A DNA stretch of 57,064 nucleotides from Candidatus Obscuribacterales bacterium (lineage in GTDB: Bacteria > Cyanobacteriota > Vampirovibrionia > Obscuribacterales > Obscuribacteraceae), in contig JAIEQI010000189.1 of NCBI GenBank assembly GCA_019747875.1, positions 1 to 57,064 of the forward strand. The letters run 5' to 3'. This document shows positions 1 through 7,979 of the stretch, in pieces. A program made the translations under genes and the position numbers. Under the pieces are notes generated by a model. That model was not told where the DNA came from and did not search any database. It saw only the letters and a program-made list of their open reading frames with translations. Numbering within the stretch: position 1 is the first letter of the stretch; every line of letters starts with the position of its first letter.

Positions 1-101
1 GAAAATGACGAAAAGCGCCAGTAACTGCTTGCTCCTGGACACTTCTCGTGGCGACCTGTGGTCGCCGAATACTTACGTACGGAAAAATGCCAACGGGTTA
101 A

Positions 102-122
102 AACTGGCTTGCTGAGCCAGTT
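102..122 (-). terminator. Intrinsic terminator of the 96-aa gene
   Basis: An 8-bp stem (AACTGGCT / AGCCAGTT, 5-nt loop) overlaps the stop codon of the minus-strand gene ending at 121. On that strand it is followed by TTTTAA. Its position supports the small gene being real. Confidence 0.65.
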
Positions 123-411
123 AAGCTTCCAGTCTCCAGCTACCGTTATTTGCTACGGCAATATTTGAACGCTTGCTTGCAGTGTCTAAGCTTGCTAGCA
201 AAAAGTCTTTCGTTCCATCATAGCGTTGAACCAAACTGTCACCGGGAAGGGGCTTCTCAAAGTTCAGGACTTGCTCCGCATTTCCTGTGTTAGAGCGACG
301 TTCGCCGGGTTTTTGGAGAAATTCCTGACGCAACAAATCCGATAGTTGCGAACCAGCTCCTTCCTTAATGGAATTTGCTTGAATTTCATCGTGATTGAAA
401 CTTTCCACCAT
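121..411 (-). CDS. Hypothetical 96-aa hydrophilic protein
   Basis: A small soluble protein of unknown function with no signal peptide or membrane segment; I recognise no family. It is rich in Asn, Ser, Glu and Gln. It starts at an ATG with only a weak purine-rich leader, which lowers confidence. A hairpin with a T-run overlaps its stop codon, which argues for a real transcription unit. It lies 164 bases downstream of the kaiA-like gene on the same strand, so it could be cotranscribed with it; that link is inference from position only. Confidence 0.45.
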   Translation of the reverse strand: MVESFNHDEIQANSIKEGAGSQLSDLLRQEFLQKPGERRSNTGNAEQVLNFEKPLPGDSLVQRYDGTKDFLLASLDTASKRSNIAVANNGSWRLEA

Positions 412-575
412 TTTGATTTACAGCAAGAAGGGACCATTGCGACTATAGGTTTCAGGGACTCATTCTGCAATGGTGTGATTACGCTAATAGCCCAAAGTTT
501 TTAATCCCAGTTTTTGACCGCTCATAACCAAGTACTTCAAAACATTTCTGCTGACAGTTGGCAATAGCAGCCAAT

Positions 576-1412
576 TTAGGGATTAGAGCGCTCCCGATAG
601 TAGAGGATGAGCTCTCCCATCAATTGTAGGAGCAAATAGCGCGACTCATTAGTCAGGGATTCCTGTCGCTTGCTGGTTTTGTTCTCGATCAGATTGCTAA
701 GCACTTTTCTGTGTATCTGTACGATTTCCTTGGGGCCGCACCCTAGCTTGCCCAGCATGGCTGCAAATGTGCGAATTTGATCGGGTGCCTGCGGTGTTCT
801 CTTGTAGGAAGCGTCTGCGCTGAATACACTGAATAGGTGCTTATATTCTTCCATTAGCTTGTTCAGTTGTCGGTCAAATGTTTTTTGATCAAATTGAATC
901 GCACTTGATCCTGTTTCAGCTTGCTCCAGTAAGCGCAATTCGTGCTCTCTTTGTTCGCGCTCTTTGCTGTTTTGAAGTTCTCTCCAGAGCCTGTGCCGCT
1001 CCAGTGAGTAGCGTACTGATTTACGCAACTGTTGAACATTTCTTGCTTGCTTGGAAAGGAATTCGTGCGCTCCCAAACGTATAACTTCCTCGCCAACATC
1101 ATCCGTATCTGTTAGAAGGATAATCGGTGTGTTCAACCAACCGTTCTCCTTTAGCTTGACTAAGAGATCTGTGGCCAGCTGATCCGGTAGCTCCTGCGTG
1201 ATCAGAGCAACGTCAAATTCCTCTGCTGCCAGAGCGGCATAAGCTTCAGAAGCGTTTGCGCATTCCCTGATGGAAACATCAGATGCCAATTGGGCAAGTG
1301 TTTTGATCATCGACTTCCTGAAGTCGGGATTGTTATCGACAATCAGTACAGATAGGTTGTTTTTATCTGAATCAATGTAATTAGACATGTTGCCGCACGA
1401 AGATTTTTTCAC
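576..1412 (-). CDS. kaiA-like: KaiA-like protein: pseudo-receiver plus KaiA/RsbU-type C-terminal domain
   Basis: 278 aa, close to cyanobacterial KaiA (about 284). Residues 20-140 form a receiver fold: VDN at 25-27, T101 and K121 are in the usual places. The phosphoacceptor position, four residues before P76, is Thr72 instead of Asp, so phosphotransfer is unlikely, as in KaiA's own pseudo-receiver. Residues about 143-165 look like a charged helical linker. Residues 180-278 resemble the KaiA C-terminal domain, which shares its fold with the RsbU N-terminal domain: an LxxLxxxY start, an EIVQIHRKVL segment near 229-238, and a final LLLQLMGELILYYR helix. In KaiA this domain dimerises and stimulates KaiC autophosphorylation by binding its C-terminal tail. 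The GTG start has GAAGG six bases upstream; an ATG at 1388 is a weaker alternative. It is divergent from kaiB-kaiC. The IHRKVL segment is closer to RsbU than to classic KaiA, so an RsbU-like partner-switch role is the alternative. Confidence 0.75.
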   Translation of the reverse strand: MKKSSCGNMSNYIDSDKNNLSVLIVDNNPDFRKSMIKTLAQLASDVSIRECANASEAYAALAAEEFDVALITQELPDQLATDLLVKLKENGWLNTPIILLTDTDDVGEEVIRLGAHEFLSKQARNVQQLRKSVRYSLERHRLWRELQNSKEREQREHELRLLEQAETGSSAIQFDQKTFDRQLNKLMEEYKHLFSVFSADASYKRTPQAPDQIRTFAAMLGKLGCGPKEIVQIHRKVLSNLIENKTSKRQESLTNESRYLLLQLMGELILYYRERSNP

Positions 1413-1571
1413 TTGGAACCTTCATCAAATTCCATTTTACGAATGAACGGATTTAACGACAAGAAGTTGCATGAAAAAATCTCGCAGTCCATAAACTGCA
1501 TTCTGTCAAAAGCATACAACGCTGCCGCTAAAAGGCACGCTGGCTGCGGGCATTCGACTAATGGCGAAGCG

Positions 1572-1596
1572 TTTAGTACATCAAAATGTACCTAAA
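1572..1596. promoter_or_regulatory. Inverted repeat in the kai divergent region, possible operator
   Basis: TTTAGTACAT and ATGTACCTAAA flank a 4-nt CAAA spacer, giving a near-perfect dyad in the 323-nt gap between the kaiA-like gene and kaiB. It lies about 40 bases upstream of the best kaiB promoter candidate. A regulator-binding site is inferred; no known box is matched. Confidence 0.4.
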
Positions 1597-1633
1597 ATTT
1601 TGTCGACGTACTCTAAAGTTGGAACCATTGCCA

Positions 1634-1662
1634 TTGTTTGTCCATCACCTGTGGAGTATATT
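1634..1662 (+). promoter_or_regulatory. Candidate sigma-70-type promoter for kaiBC-kinase
   Basis: TTGTTT (1634-1639) and TATATT (1657-1662) are separated by 17 bases. This would start transcription about 65 bases upstream of kaiB. The -35 is only a partial match. Confidence 0.4.
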
Positions 1663-1735
1663 GAATGTCCTTCGCGGTTGCCGACGTGCATCAATTACGT
1701 CTGCAACATTTGGTGCTAAGTCCGTGATTGGAATA

Positions 1736-2005
1736 ATGACTAAGGCGAAACTAATACTTTTTGTGGCCGGATCCTCAAGTCGTACTACTCAAGCAATTGA
1801 GAGTTTGCGGCTTCTTTGTGATGGTCACGATGACAAAATTGAGTTCGAGATAGTGGACATTCTGGAAAATCCACAAGTAGCTGAGAAGGAGCGTGTGTTT
1901 GCAACTCCGATGCTTGTGAAAACGGCACCATTGCCACGAAGACGAGTAATTGGAGATCTGGCCGATCGCAACATGTTAAAGCAACGGTTGGATTTGAACA
2001 CATGA
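1736..2005 (+). CDS. kaiB: Circadian clock protein KaiB
   Basis: 89 aa. Thioredoxin-like, fold-switching KaiB family member that binds the KaiC CI ring and sequesters KaiA in cyanobacteria. The N-terminal strand KLILFVAG, the VDILENPQVAEK segment, ATPMLVK and the RRVIGDLADR block align end to end with cyanobacterial KaiB. The protein stops just after the LDL motif, so it lacks the acidic C-terminal tail of the 102-aa S. elongatus protein. The open frame extends upstream to 1586, but that part matches nothing in KaiB; the ATG at 1736 fits the family N-terminus (a GTG at 1724 is possible). No strong Shine-Dalgarno is seen. The stop is 16 bases before kaiC, indicating an operon. Confidence 0.93.
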   Translation: MTKAKLILFVAGSSSRTTQAIESLRLLCDGHDDKIEFEIVDILENPQVAEKERVFATPMLVKTAPLPRRRVIGDLADRNMLKQRLDLNT

Positions 2006-2021
2006 TACTTATGGTGGGAGC

Positions 2022-3515
2022 ATGAGTAAGAAACTAAAGACAGGTATTTCCGGATTCGATCATATTTCGCACGGTGGCTTGCCATTACATAGAGCGACAC
2101 TGGTTGCTGGTACTGCAGGTAGTGCTAAAACCTTGTTTGCTGCACAGTTTTTGGCAAGTGGTATACAGAACTTCGATGAACCGGGTGTTTTTGTTACTTT
2201 TGAAGAAACGCCGGATGATATTCGGGAGAATCTGGCAACCTTTGGCTGGGATGTGGCTGGCTGGGAAGCGCAGAAGAAGTGGATGTTCGTGGATGTTTCA
2301 CCCAATACTGATGACGAAACATTCATATGCGGCGACTTCGAGCTTGCGGCGATCATTGCCAGAATCAGGCATGCAGTAAAGGAAGTGAACGCGAAGCGCT
2401 TGGTGCTTGATTCACTCGGAGCGTTCTTTTCGCAACTCAATGACGTTCACATAGTGCGGCGAGAATTGTTCGCCATCTCAACGGCGTTAAAGAAGATGGG
2501 GGTTACTTCCATTGTTACCGCGGAGAGAACCAGTGATTATGGCGATATCGCCCGATTTGGCGTCGAGGAGTTTGTTGCCGATAACGTTGTGCTGCTCAGG
2601 AATCCGCTTGAGCTTGAGAAGCGCAGGCGCACCATCGAAATTTTGAAATTTCGAGGCTCGAATCACGAGAAAGGTGAGTGTCCATTTACCGTTTTAGATA
2701 ATGAGGGGCTCTCCTTGATTCCATTATCCTCAATGTCATTGACGCAAAGATCGTCCGAAACCAGGCTTTACAGTGGTGTCGAAGAGTTGGACGAAATGTG
2801 CGGAGGCGGATTCTTCCGTGATTCGATTATCCTTATTTCGGGAGCCACGGGAACTGGCAAATCGCTTTCTGTCAATCATTTTGCTAATGGTGCGGCCAAG
2901 CAAAATGAGCGTGCGCTCGTATTTGCCTTTGAGGAAAGCAAAGATCAGTTGTTTAGAAATGCAGCCGGTTGGGGAATGGATTTTGCAAAATTGGAACAAA
3001 AGGGGCTTCTATCCGTTCAATGTCAGTACCCTGAAAGTGCGGGGTTGGAAGAGCATATCTTTCATATGAAGAGGGCTGTGGACGCTTTTAAGCCCACTCG
3101 TGTGGCTGTGGATAGTCTTTCTGCGCTTGAGAGAATTTCGCTACCAAAAGCTTTTCGCGAGTTTGTGCTCACAATGAGCTCTTTTCTGAAAGAGCGCGAA
3201 ATAGCAGGACTCTTCACATCGACCACACCGTCCTTGCTGGGAGGACCATCGATTACTGAATCTCACATTTCTACAATTACGGACACAATTATTCTTTTGC
3301 GTTATGTAGAACTGAACGGTGAAATGCAGCGCGGTATCACGGTTTTGAAAATGCGCGGTTCGGCCCACGATAAGCAGATTCGCAGATTCGTCATTGATCA
3401 CAAAGGCATGCATATTAAAGAGCCTTTTCAGAACGTCACCGGTATTCTGGCTGGCCATCCCATCCAGAGTTCCGCCGGCGAAATCGCCAGATTGGACCGT
3501 ATGTTCGAAGAATAG
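2022..3515 (+). CDS. kaiC: Circadian clock ATPase/autokinase KaiC
   Basis: 497 aa, double RecA-like ATPase (CI about 1-240, CII about 250-480) that aligns throughout with cyanobacterial KaiC. CI has the catalytic Glu pair E61-E62, but its Walker A reads GTAGSAKT (30-37), with Ala replacing the usual last Gly. I believe the same form occurs in KaiC1/KaiC3-type proteins outside S. elongatus. CII has a canonical GATGTGKS (274-281) and E304-E305. The phosphorylation loop is intact: T412 and the HIST motif with S417-T418, equivalent to T426, S431 and T432 of S. elongatus, so autokinase activity is expected. The C-terminal tail after the A-loop ends in RMFEE and is about ten residues shorter than in S. 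elongatus. GGTGGGAG precedes the ATG. It is in an operon with kaiB (16 bases upstream) and a histidine kinase (29 bases downstream). Confidence 0.95.
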   Translation: MSKKLKTGISGFDHISHGGLPLHRATLVAGTAGSAKTLFAAQFLASGIQNFDEPGVFVTFEETPDDIRENLATFGWDVAGWEAQKKWMFVDVSPNTDDETFICGDFELAAIIARIRHAVKEVNAKRLVLDSLGAFFSQLNDVHIVRRELFAISTALKKMGVTSIVTAERTSDYGDIARFGVEEFVADNVVLLRNPLELEKRRRTIEILKFRGSNHEKGECPFTVLDNEGLSLIPLSSMSLTQRSSETRLYSGVEELDEMCGGGFFRDSIILISGATGTGKSLSVNHFANGAAKQNERALVFAFEESKDQLFRNAAGWGMDFAKLEQKGLLSVQCQYPESAGLEEHIFHMKRAVDAFKPTRVAVDSLSALERISLPKAFREFVLTMSSFLKEREIAGLFTSTTPSLLGGPSITESHISTITDTIILLRYVELNGEMQRGITVLKMRGSAHDKQIRRFVIDHKGMHIKEPFQNVTGILAGHPIQSSAGEIARLDRMFEE

Positions 3516-3544
3516 AATAAGCAGGAGTTGTAGAGAAGTTGCTT

Positions 3545-4984
3545 ATGATTGCGCCATATAGAGTGATAGTCATAACCGCTGACGATGGCAGCGCTGAGCT
3601 GATTTCGCGTAATTTCTCCGATAATCCGGAAATACGGGCTGAGGCTGTTAGCGAGAAAGCCCTGGATGCTGCAAACGGAGACCTTTCGCTTGATGGCTGT
3701 CATGCTGTTGTGTTGTTGAGCAACTCTGTCGGCAAAAACTGGGCGGACAAGAAAGAACTGTTTGTCGATGGTCGTAGTGTTCCTATCCTAAAATTCGGCG
3801 AGTCATATGCGGCTAAAGATGCTAATGGATCCGAGCTGCTCAATGCACTCAAGAGCCGACTTTCGGAGCTGGCTGAACGCCTGACTTTGGCAAGCGCATT
3901 ACAACAAAAGGATAGCGACCTTATTCGCATTATCGAAAAGAGTGCTGACAGTATTCTGGTTTTTGATGATCTTGGCGTTGTCAAATTTATTAATCCAGCG
4001 GCGCGAAAGTTGTTTAGAGACCTGCTGGAAGTTGGCGACGAATTTGCATATCCGATCGTCAATGGTGAAACCACAGAGTTAGATCTGATTGCCGCCGATG
4101 GAAAACGATATGTCGCTGAAATGCGTGTGACTCCAATAGAATGGGCAGATTCTCAGTGCTGTCTTGCTATGCTTCGCGACATTACGGAGCGCAAGCTTAC
4201 AGAAGAAACTCTGGAAAACATGGTCGCAGAACGAACCAGGGAGCTGGAGGCTGCAAACGCGCAGCTAAGCCAAATGTACAGAGTGTCAGAGCGAGCTGTG
4301 CAGTTGCGATCGCAATTCATTGCAAATGTCAGCCACGAGATCAGGACGCCTCTTTCTGGTATCGTATCCGGCGCTGAACTTCTTTGTGAAAGTCCAGATC
4401 TTGCTGCGGCAAAGGAGCTTGGGTGCGTCATATTTGAATCCGGAAAACGGTTGCTAAACCTGGTTAACGAGATTCTCGACTTCGCAAAAATTGAGCGCGG
4501 AGACGTACAGTTGACCGAAGTTGAGTTCTCGATTTCTACGCTCGTCAATGAACTGGTGGCGCAAATGCAACCAATGGCAGACCAAAAAGAGCTTCGTTTG
4601 TTGACCTCGTTGTCTCCGAAGTTGGACAAAAAGGTTCTCGGTGACGTTGGCAAAATAAGACAAATTCTTCTCAATCTAGTTCACAATGCTCTTAAGTTCA
4701 CCAGCAATGGTGGCGTCATCATTACGGTGCAGCCGGGTGATAGGCAGGAGGTTCTTTTCATAATTCGTGATACCGGCGCCGGTATTGAAGCCAGAGATCT
4801 TCCGCTGATATTTCAGCCCTTTGTTCAAGGCAGCGGTGCTGCAGCAAAGGGGCTTGGCGGAACAGGATTGGGGTTGTCTATTTGTAGCCAACTGGCTAAG
4901 GCTCTTGGTGGTTCCATAAGCTGCCAGAGCGAAGCCAGGGAAGGCTCTACATTTACTTTACGTGTGCCTTTGCGAAGGGCCTGA
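3545..4984 (+). CDS. PAS sensor histidine kinase, probable clock output or input kinase
   Basis: 479 aa, cytosolic, with no membrane segment. Order of parts: an N-terminal region of about 115 residues with a receiver-like beta/alpha pattern but no obvious phosphoacceptor Asp; a PAS domain (about 122-220, ending DITERK); a coiled coil; HisKA with the phosphorylated His in NVSHEIRTPLSG (His264); and HATPase_c with the N box LVHNALKF, DTGAG and GLGGTGLGLSI. It follows kaiC by 29 bases and so is a candidate for the role SasA or CikA plays in cyanobacteria. It lacks SasA's KaiB-like sensor domain, and CikA-like GAF similarity is not evident. AGAGAAG precedes the ATG at 3545; a TTG at 3539 with GGAG upstream is the alternative start. 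No cognate response regulator with an intact Asp lies nearby. Confidence 0.9.
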   Translation: MIAPYRVIVITADDGSAELISRNFSDNPEIRAEAVSEKALDAANGDLSLDGCHAVVLLSNSVGKNWADKKELFVDGRSVPILKFGESYAAKDANGSELLNALKSRLSELAERLTLASALQQKDSDLIRIIEKSADSILVFDDLGVVKFINPAARKLFRDLLEVGDEFAYPIVNGETTELDLIAADGKRYVAEMRVTPIEWADSQCCLAMLRDITERKLTEETLENMVAERTRELEAANAQLSQMYRVSERAVQLRSQFIANVSHEIRTPLSGIVSGAELLCESPDLAAAKELGCVIFESGKRLLNLVNEILDFAKIERGDVQLTEVEFSISTLVNELVAQMQPMADQKELRLLTSLSPKLDKKVLGDVGKIRQILLNLVHNALKFTSNGGVIITVQPGDRQEVLFIIRDTGAGIEARDLPLIFQPFVQGSGAAAKGLGGTGLGLSICSQLAKALGGSISCQSEAREGSTFTLRVPLRRA

Positions 4985-5171
4985 TGCCTGCCTGTTGCTG
5001 CTTATCAGGCTGAAGTAAATAGAAACCTCTTTCAAAGGAAGCGCTGAATGGAAAAAAACGGTGCACGTTGATCGCACCCCTGTGCCGGTAAAATTGTGGG
5101 TACAATCCTGCCACAACTTTGAAACATTTCTTCTGTTTAATAAAGCCAGGCGGTAAGGGTTGGTATTTACT

Positions 5172-5786
5172 ATGGCGTCAGAAGAATCCGAAGGCAGCAG
5201 CCGCGGCATGGATCGCGCGTCTGAAGGTGGTCGAGAGCAAGCCGAGAGCAGACAGAGCTTCTCCAACGAAGCAGTGGAATCCTCGCGCGAAAACGGATCA
5301 AATGCACAAGCCCAAAATGAGCAAAACAAGCTCGACAGTCAACAGCTTGCGGATGATGGGAAGTTAGGCAACCTGACTTTGACCGACGATCAGGCGACTC
5401 GTTCTCTCGGCGGTAAAAGTGGTAGGGCAGAAGGAATTGATAATGCAGCAGAAACTGCAAAGGCAGACAGCACGAACAAACTCGGAAATGACATCGCACA
5501 CGATCTTGCCGAAACCAATGGACAGCTTAAGTCGGACACCATGGAAAAGTTGGGCAAAGAAGCTGATAAGGCCTACCAGAAAGATGGAGACGCTGGGCTT
5601 TCAAAACTAAGCGATGGGCTCAACAAGTCAATGAGGCAGAACGGAGTGGACAGCAAGCTTTCGCTTCCAAATCGCGGCGACCTATTGAATAAAGGGAAGG
5701 ACTATCACGAAGTCCAATTCGACCATGCAAATGGTTCTAGGAGCGCGGCTCCGCTCAACTTGAATCACTCGGAAAGGAAGAGGTAG
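5172..5786 (+). CDS. Hypothetical hydrophilic 204-aa protein
   Basis: Highly charged, rich in Ser, Glu, Asn and Lys, low in hydrophobic residues and probably largely disordered. It has no signal peptide or membrane segment and I recognise no family. A TTG at 5160 is an alternative start; AAGGG lies upstream of both. It sits 187 bases after the clock-linked kinase on the same strand, with no strong hairpin between them, so cotranscription is possible but not shown. Confidence 0.6.
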   Translation: MASEESEGSSRGMDRASEGGREQAESRQSFSNEAVESSRENGSNAQAQNEQNKLDSQQLADDGKLGNLTLTDDQATRSLGGKSGRAEGIDNAAETAKADSTNKLGNDIAHDLAETNGQLKSDTMEKLGKEADKAYQKDGDAGLSKLSDGLNKSMRQNGVDSKLSLPNRGDLLNKGKDYHEVQFDHANGSRSAAPLNLNHSERKR

Positions 5787-5965
5787 CTTGCGACTACAGA
5801 CTTGCCCGAGTCAGGCTTGGGTTGTTGCTGTGTCGTCCCTGTGCTTTCCAGAAAACTGTTCAGTCCGGTTCCTGTGTATACTACGCAATGTCGGAGATCG
5901 GAATTGAAAAATTGAGGGCTAGATATGAGCATTCTATTTCCCGATCCCTGAGATCCCGATGAAAT

Positions 5966-6003
5966 GGAGGGGAGGAAGAGTTTGCTTTTTCCTCCTCCCC
6001 TCC
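5966..6003. terminator. Long GC-rich hairpin between convergent genes
   Basis: GGAGGGGAGGAAGAG pairs with a CT-rich right arm ending CCTCCCCTCC. It lies between the plus-strand gene ending at 5786 and the minus-strand gene ending at 6027, and could terminate either. Confidence 0.6.
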
Positions 6004-6026
6004 GGCTTAGCAGTCCAAGCTTTCGC

Positions 6027-6260
6027 TTAGCCCTTCTTCTTGAACATGCTGTAGACGAGGAAGCCGAGCACCGTCAAGATGAACGCGCCGACTCCGATGA
6101 TCGGGCCCATGTCACCCATGTTCGCCGCCGCGAAAGCGACGAACAGCGTGATGCCGCCGATGACGACGAGGCTTCCGAGCAGCTGGCTCATGGAGCGCTG
6201 GCCCGACACGGCCCAGAAGGAAACGCCGATGATGATCAGCGCGAGGATGTTGTTGGTCAT
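6027..6260 (-). CDS. Small membrane protein, 77 aa
   Basis: Three short hydrophobic segments (about residues 3-17, 27-45 and 53-70), the last followed by the basic C-terminus MFKKKG, suggest an inner-membrane protein. Function unknown. The ATG at 6260 has AAAGAGA upstream. The open frame runs further back to 6287, but without a ribosome site. Codons are strongly G/C-ending, unlike the kai genes, and resemble the neighbouring hydrolase gene upstream, with which it could share a transcript (76-base gap). Confidence 0.7.
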   Translation of the reverse strand: MTNNILALIIIGVSFWAVSGQRSMSQLLGSLVVIGGITLFVAFAAANMGDMGPIIGVGAFILTVLGFLVYSMFKKKG

Positions 6261-6336
6261 AACCGATCTCTTTGTTGAAGTGAACAAACGCCAGAGTTAA
6301 TCCCTGGCGCGGCTAAGAAACAAGCGGATGCTTGCT

Positions 6337-7575
6337 TTACTTAGCCCTGTTCTTCTTGGAAGTCCGGCGCTTGCGCGTAGACTTCGTCGGAGGGACTGCC
6401 GTCAGCGGCGTGACGCGCATAGCCGCAATCGTCTTCTTCTCAGGATGAGGATTGGACTTGTTGCGGTGCTCGTTACGCTTTTGCAGGAAGTAGGAACTCC
6501 AGTCGGTCTCCTTGACGCCGAGGTAGGCATCGATGACGCGGTAGGCAACGGCGAACGGCGCCAGCGAGTTGTGCATGTTGGTCAGCACGACGACGCCGAA
6601 TCCGTACTCCGGACCCATCGCGACGAAGGATGTGAAGCCGTCGACGTAGCCGCCGTGCTGAACGATGGTCGTTCCCGCGTAGTCGCGGTTGAACCATGCC
6701 AGCCCGTAGCCGTGTCGAGTCGAACCCGGATGCATCATGAGCGTGAAGGGGTTCGGCACCACCTGCAGTTGCTCGCTGTGCATCTCATCGAGTAGGGGCT
6801 TGCTCAGGATCGACGGCGACCCGGTGGCAGCCAGCTGGAACTTCAGCCAGGCAGCCATGTCGGATGCGCTCGATTGCAGTGCCGCGGAAGAGGCGAGGAA
6901 GTCCAGGCTCTTCACGGGCATCACCTTCGGCGACCGAGCGCCCTTCGGCTTGTTGTGCGCGAGGGCGTGGTTCGGAACGAGCGAAGCAGCGGCGACGGTG
7001 GCACGGCTGTCCGTCATTCCGAGCGGCGAAAGGATGCGGCTCTGCAGGAAGTTCTCCCAGCTCATGCCGGAGACCTTCTCGACGACCTGACCGAGCACCG
7101 CGAACATGGTGTTGTTGTAGCTGAAGCCCGCGCGTTGCGCGCGCATCGCTTTCAACGAAGCCAGGTTCGCCAGCGCCTCATCGAGCGTGGACGCCGGAAT
7201 GTTGGTGATAGCACCATCCTCGACACCACTCTGATGAGAGGCGAGATCGCGAAGCGTCAGCTTGGCAGCGACGCTCTCGTCCTCGAGCTTGAAGTTCGGC
7301 AGGTACTTGCGTACCCGGTCATCCCAGCTGCACTTGCCGTCCATGACGAGCATGGCCAGCGCGGTGGCAGTGAACGCCTTCGTGCAGGAGCCGATCGTGA
7401 AGAGCGTGTGCTCATCGACCAGCTGCGTGCCGTTGGCGCTGAGATTGCCGAAACCTTTGGAATAAACGGTCAAACCATCTTTCACGATCGCGATGGAAAG
7501 TCCCGGGATCTCCCAGGCAGCCATGGCGCTCGTGATGTAGGCCTCGTCGAGGCCAAAACCAGTGTTTTTGGTCAT
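6337..7575 (-). CDS. Class C beta-lactamase-like serine hydrolase
   Basis: 412 aa, beta-lactamase/penicillin-binding-protein-like serine hydrolase (EstB/AmpC superfamily). The active-site SxxK is SCTK, near residue 66. YNN follows in the YxN position, and HGG (QHGGYVDGF) stands where KTG occurs in classic enzymes, a form typical of esterase/peptidase members rather than true beta-lactamases. No signal peptide is seen, so it may be cytoplasmic. The last 20 residues form a strongly basic Arg/Lys tail of unknown role. The ATG at 7575 is preceded by GGAGG; an in-frame extension to 7659 lacks a ribosome site. The substrate cannot be read from sequence. Codons are G/C-ending. Confidence 0.88.
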   Translation of the reverse strand: MTKNTGFGLDEAYITSAMAAWEIPGLSIAIVKDGLTVYSKGFGNLSANGTQLVDEHTLFTIGSCTKAFTATALAMLVMDGKCSWDDRVRKYLPNFKLEDESVAAKLTLRDLASHQSGVEDGAITNIPASTLDEALANLASLKAMRAQRAGFSYNNTMFAVLGQVVEKVSGMSWENFLQSRILSPLGMTDSRATVAAASLVPNHALAHNKPKGARSPKVMPVKSLDFLASSAALQSSASDMAAWLKFQLAATGSPSILSKPLLDEMHSEQLQVVPNPFTLMMHPGSTRHGYGLAWFNRDYAGTTIVQHGGYVDGFTSFVAMGPEYGFGVVVLTNMHNSLAPFAVAYRVIDAYLGVKETDWSSYFLQKRNEHRNKSNPHPEKKTIAAMRVTPLTAVPPTKSTRKRRTSKKNRAK

Positions 7576-7979
7576 ATGTGTCCTCCAAAAACGTTGTTCG
7601 CCCGGAGTTACTCGGACGAATTTCTGTAGCCGCAAAACACCCGACCCTGCTAGCACCACTTATAGTGGCAATGCTAGGCAGCGTGAGACGAATTGGTTTG
7701 GTGGTCTTGAAGCTTTAACAGAGAATGTTGATATGTGCCCCTACCCTGGCCCGTTGGGGACCGGGAAATCAAGCGGATGGGCGTGGGCGGCGAGCTAGAA
7801 GGCTTTAATCTTCTTTGCAACTTAGCGCGGCTCGCGAGTGCTAATCTGTAAAGCCTTTCGGAGCTTGGCGTCCCGGAGTCCACCTCTTCTTGACATGTGT
7901 AGTGTGAGGAGATGATACCCCAGTAATAATCTCCTTCAGGCGTAAAGAAACTTTGTGTGATCAACAGGCTGGCAAGATC
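7576..7979. other. Gene-poor gap
   Basis: About 400 bases containing the upstream region of the hydrolase gene. A 96-codon minus-strand open frame (7674-7964) has no ribosome site and low-complexity composition, and I do not accept it. No RNA or repeat was recognised. Confidence 0.4.

Noticed and set aside
6864..7629. Plus-strand frames opposite the beta-lactamase-like gene
   Set aside because: The opposite strand carries the SxxK, YxN and HGG motifs in order and GGAGG at the start.
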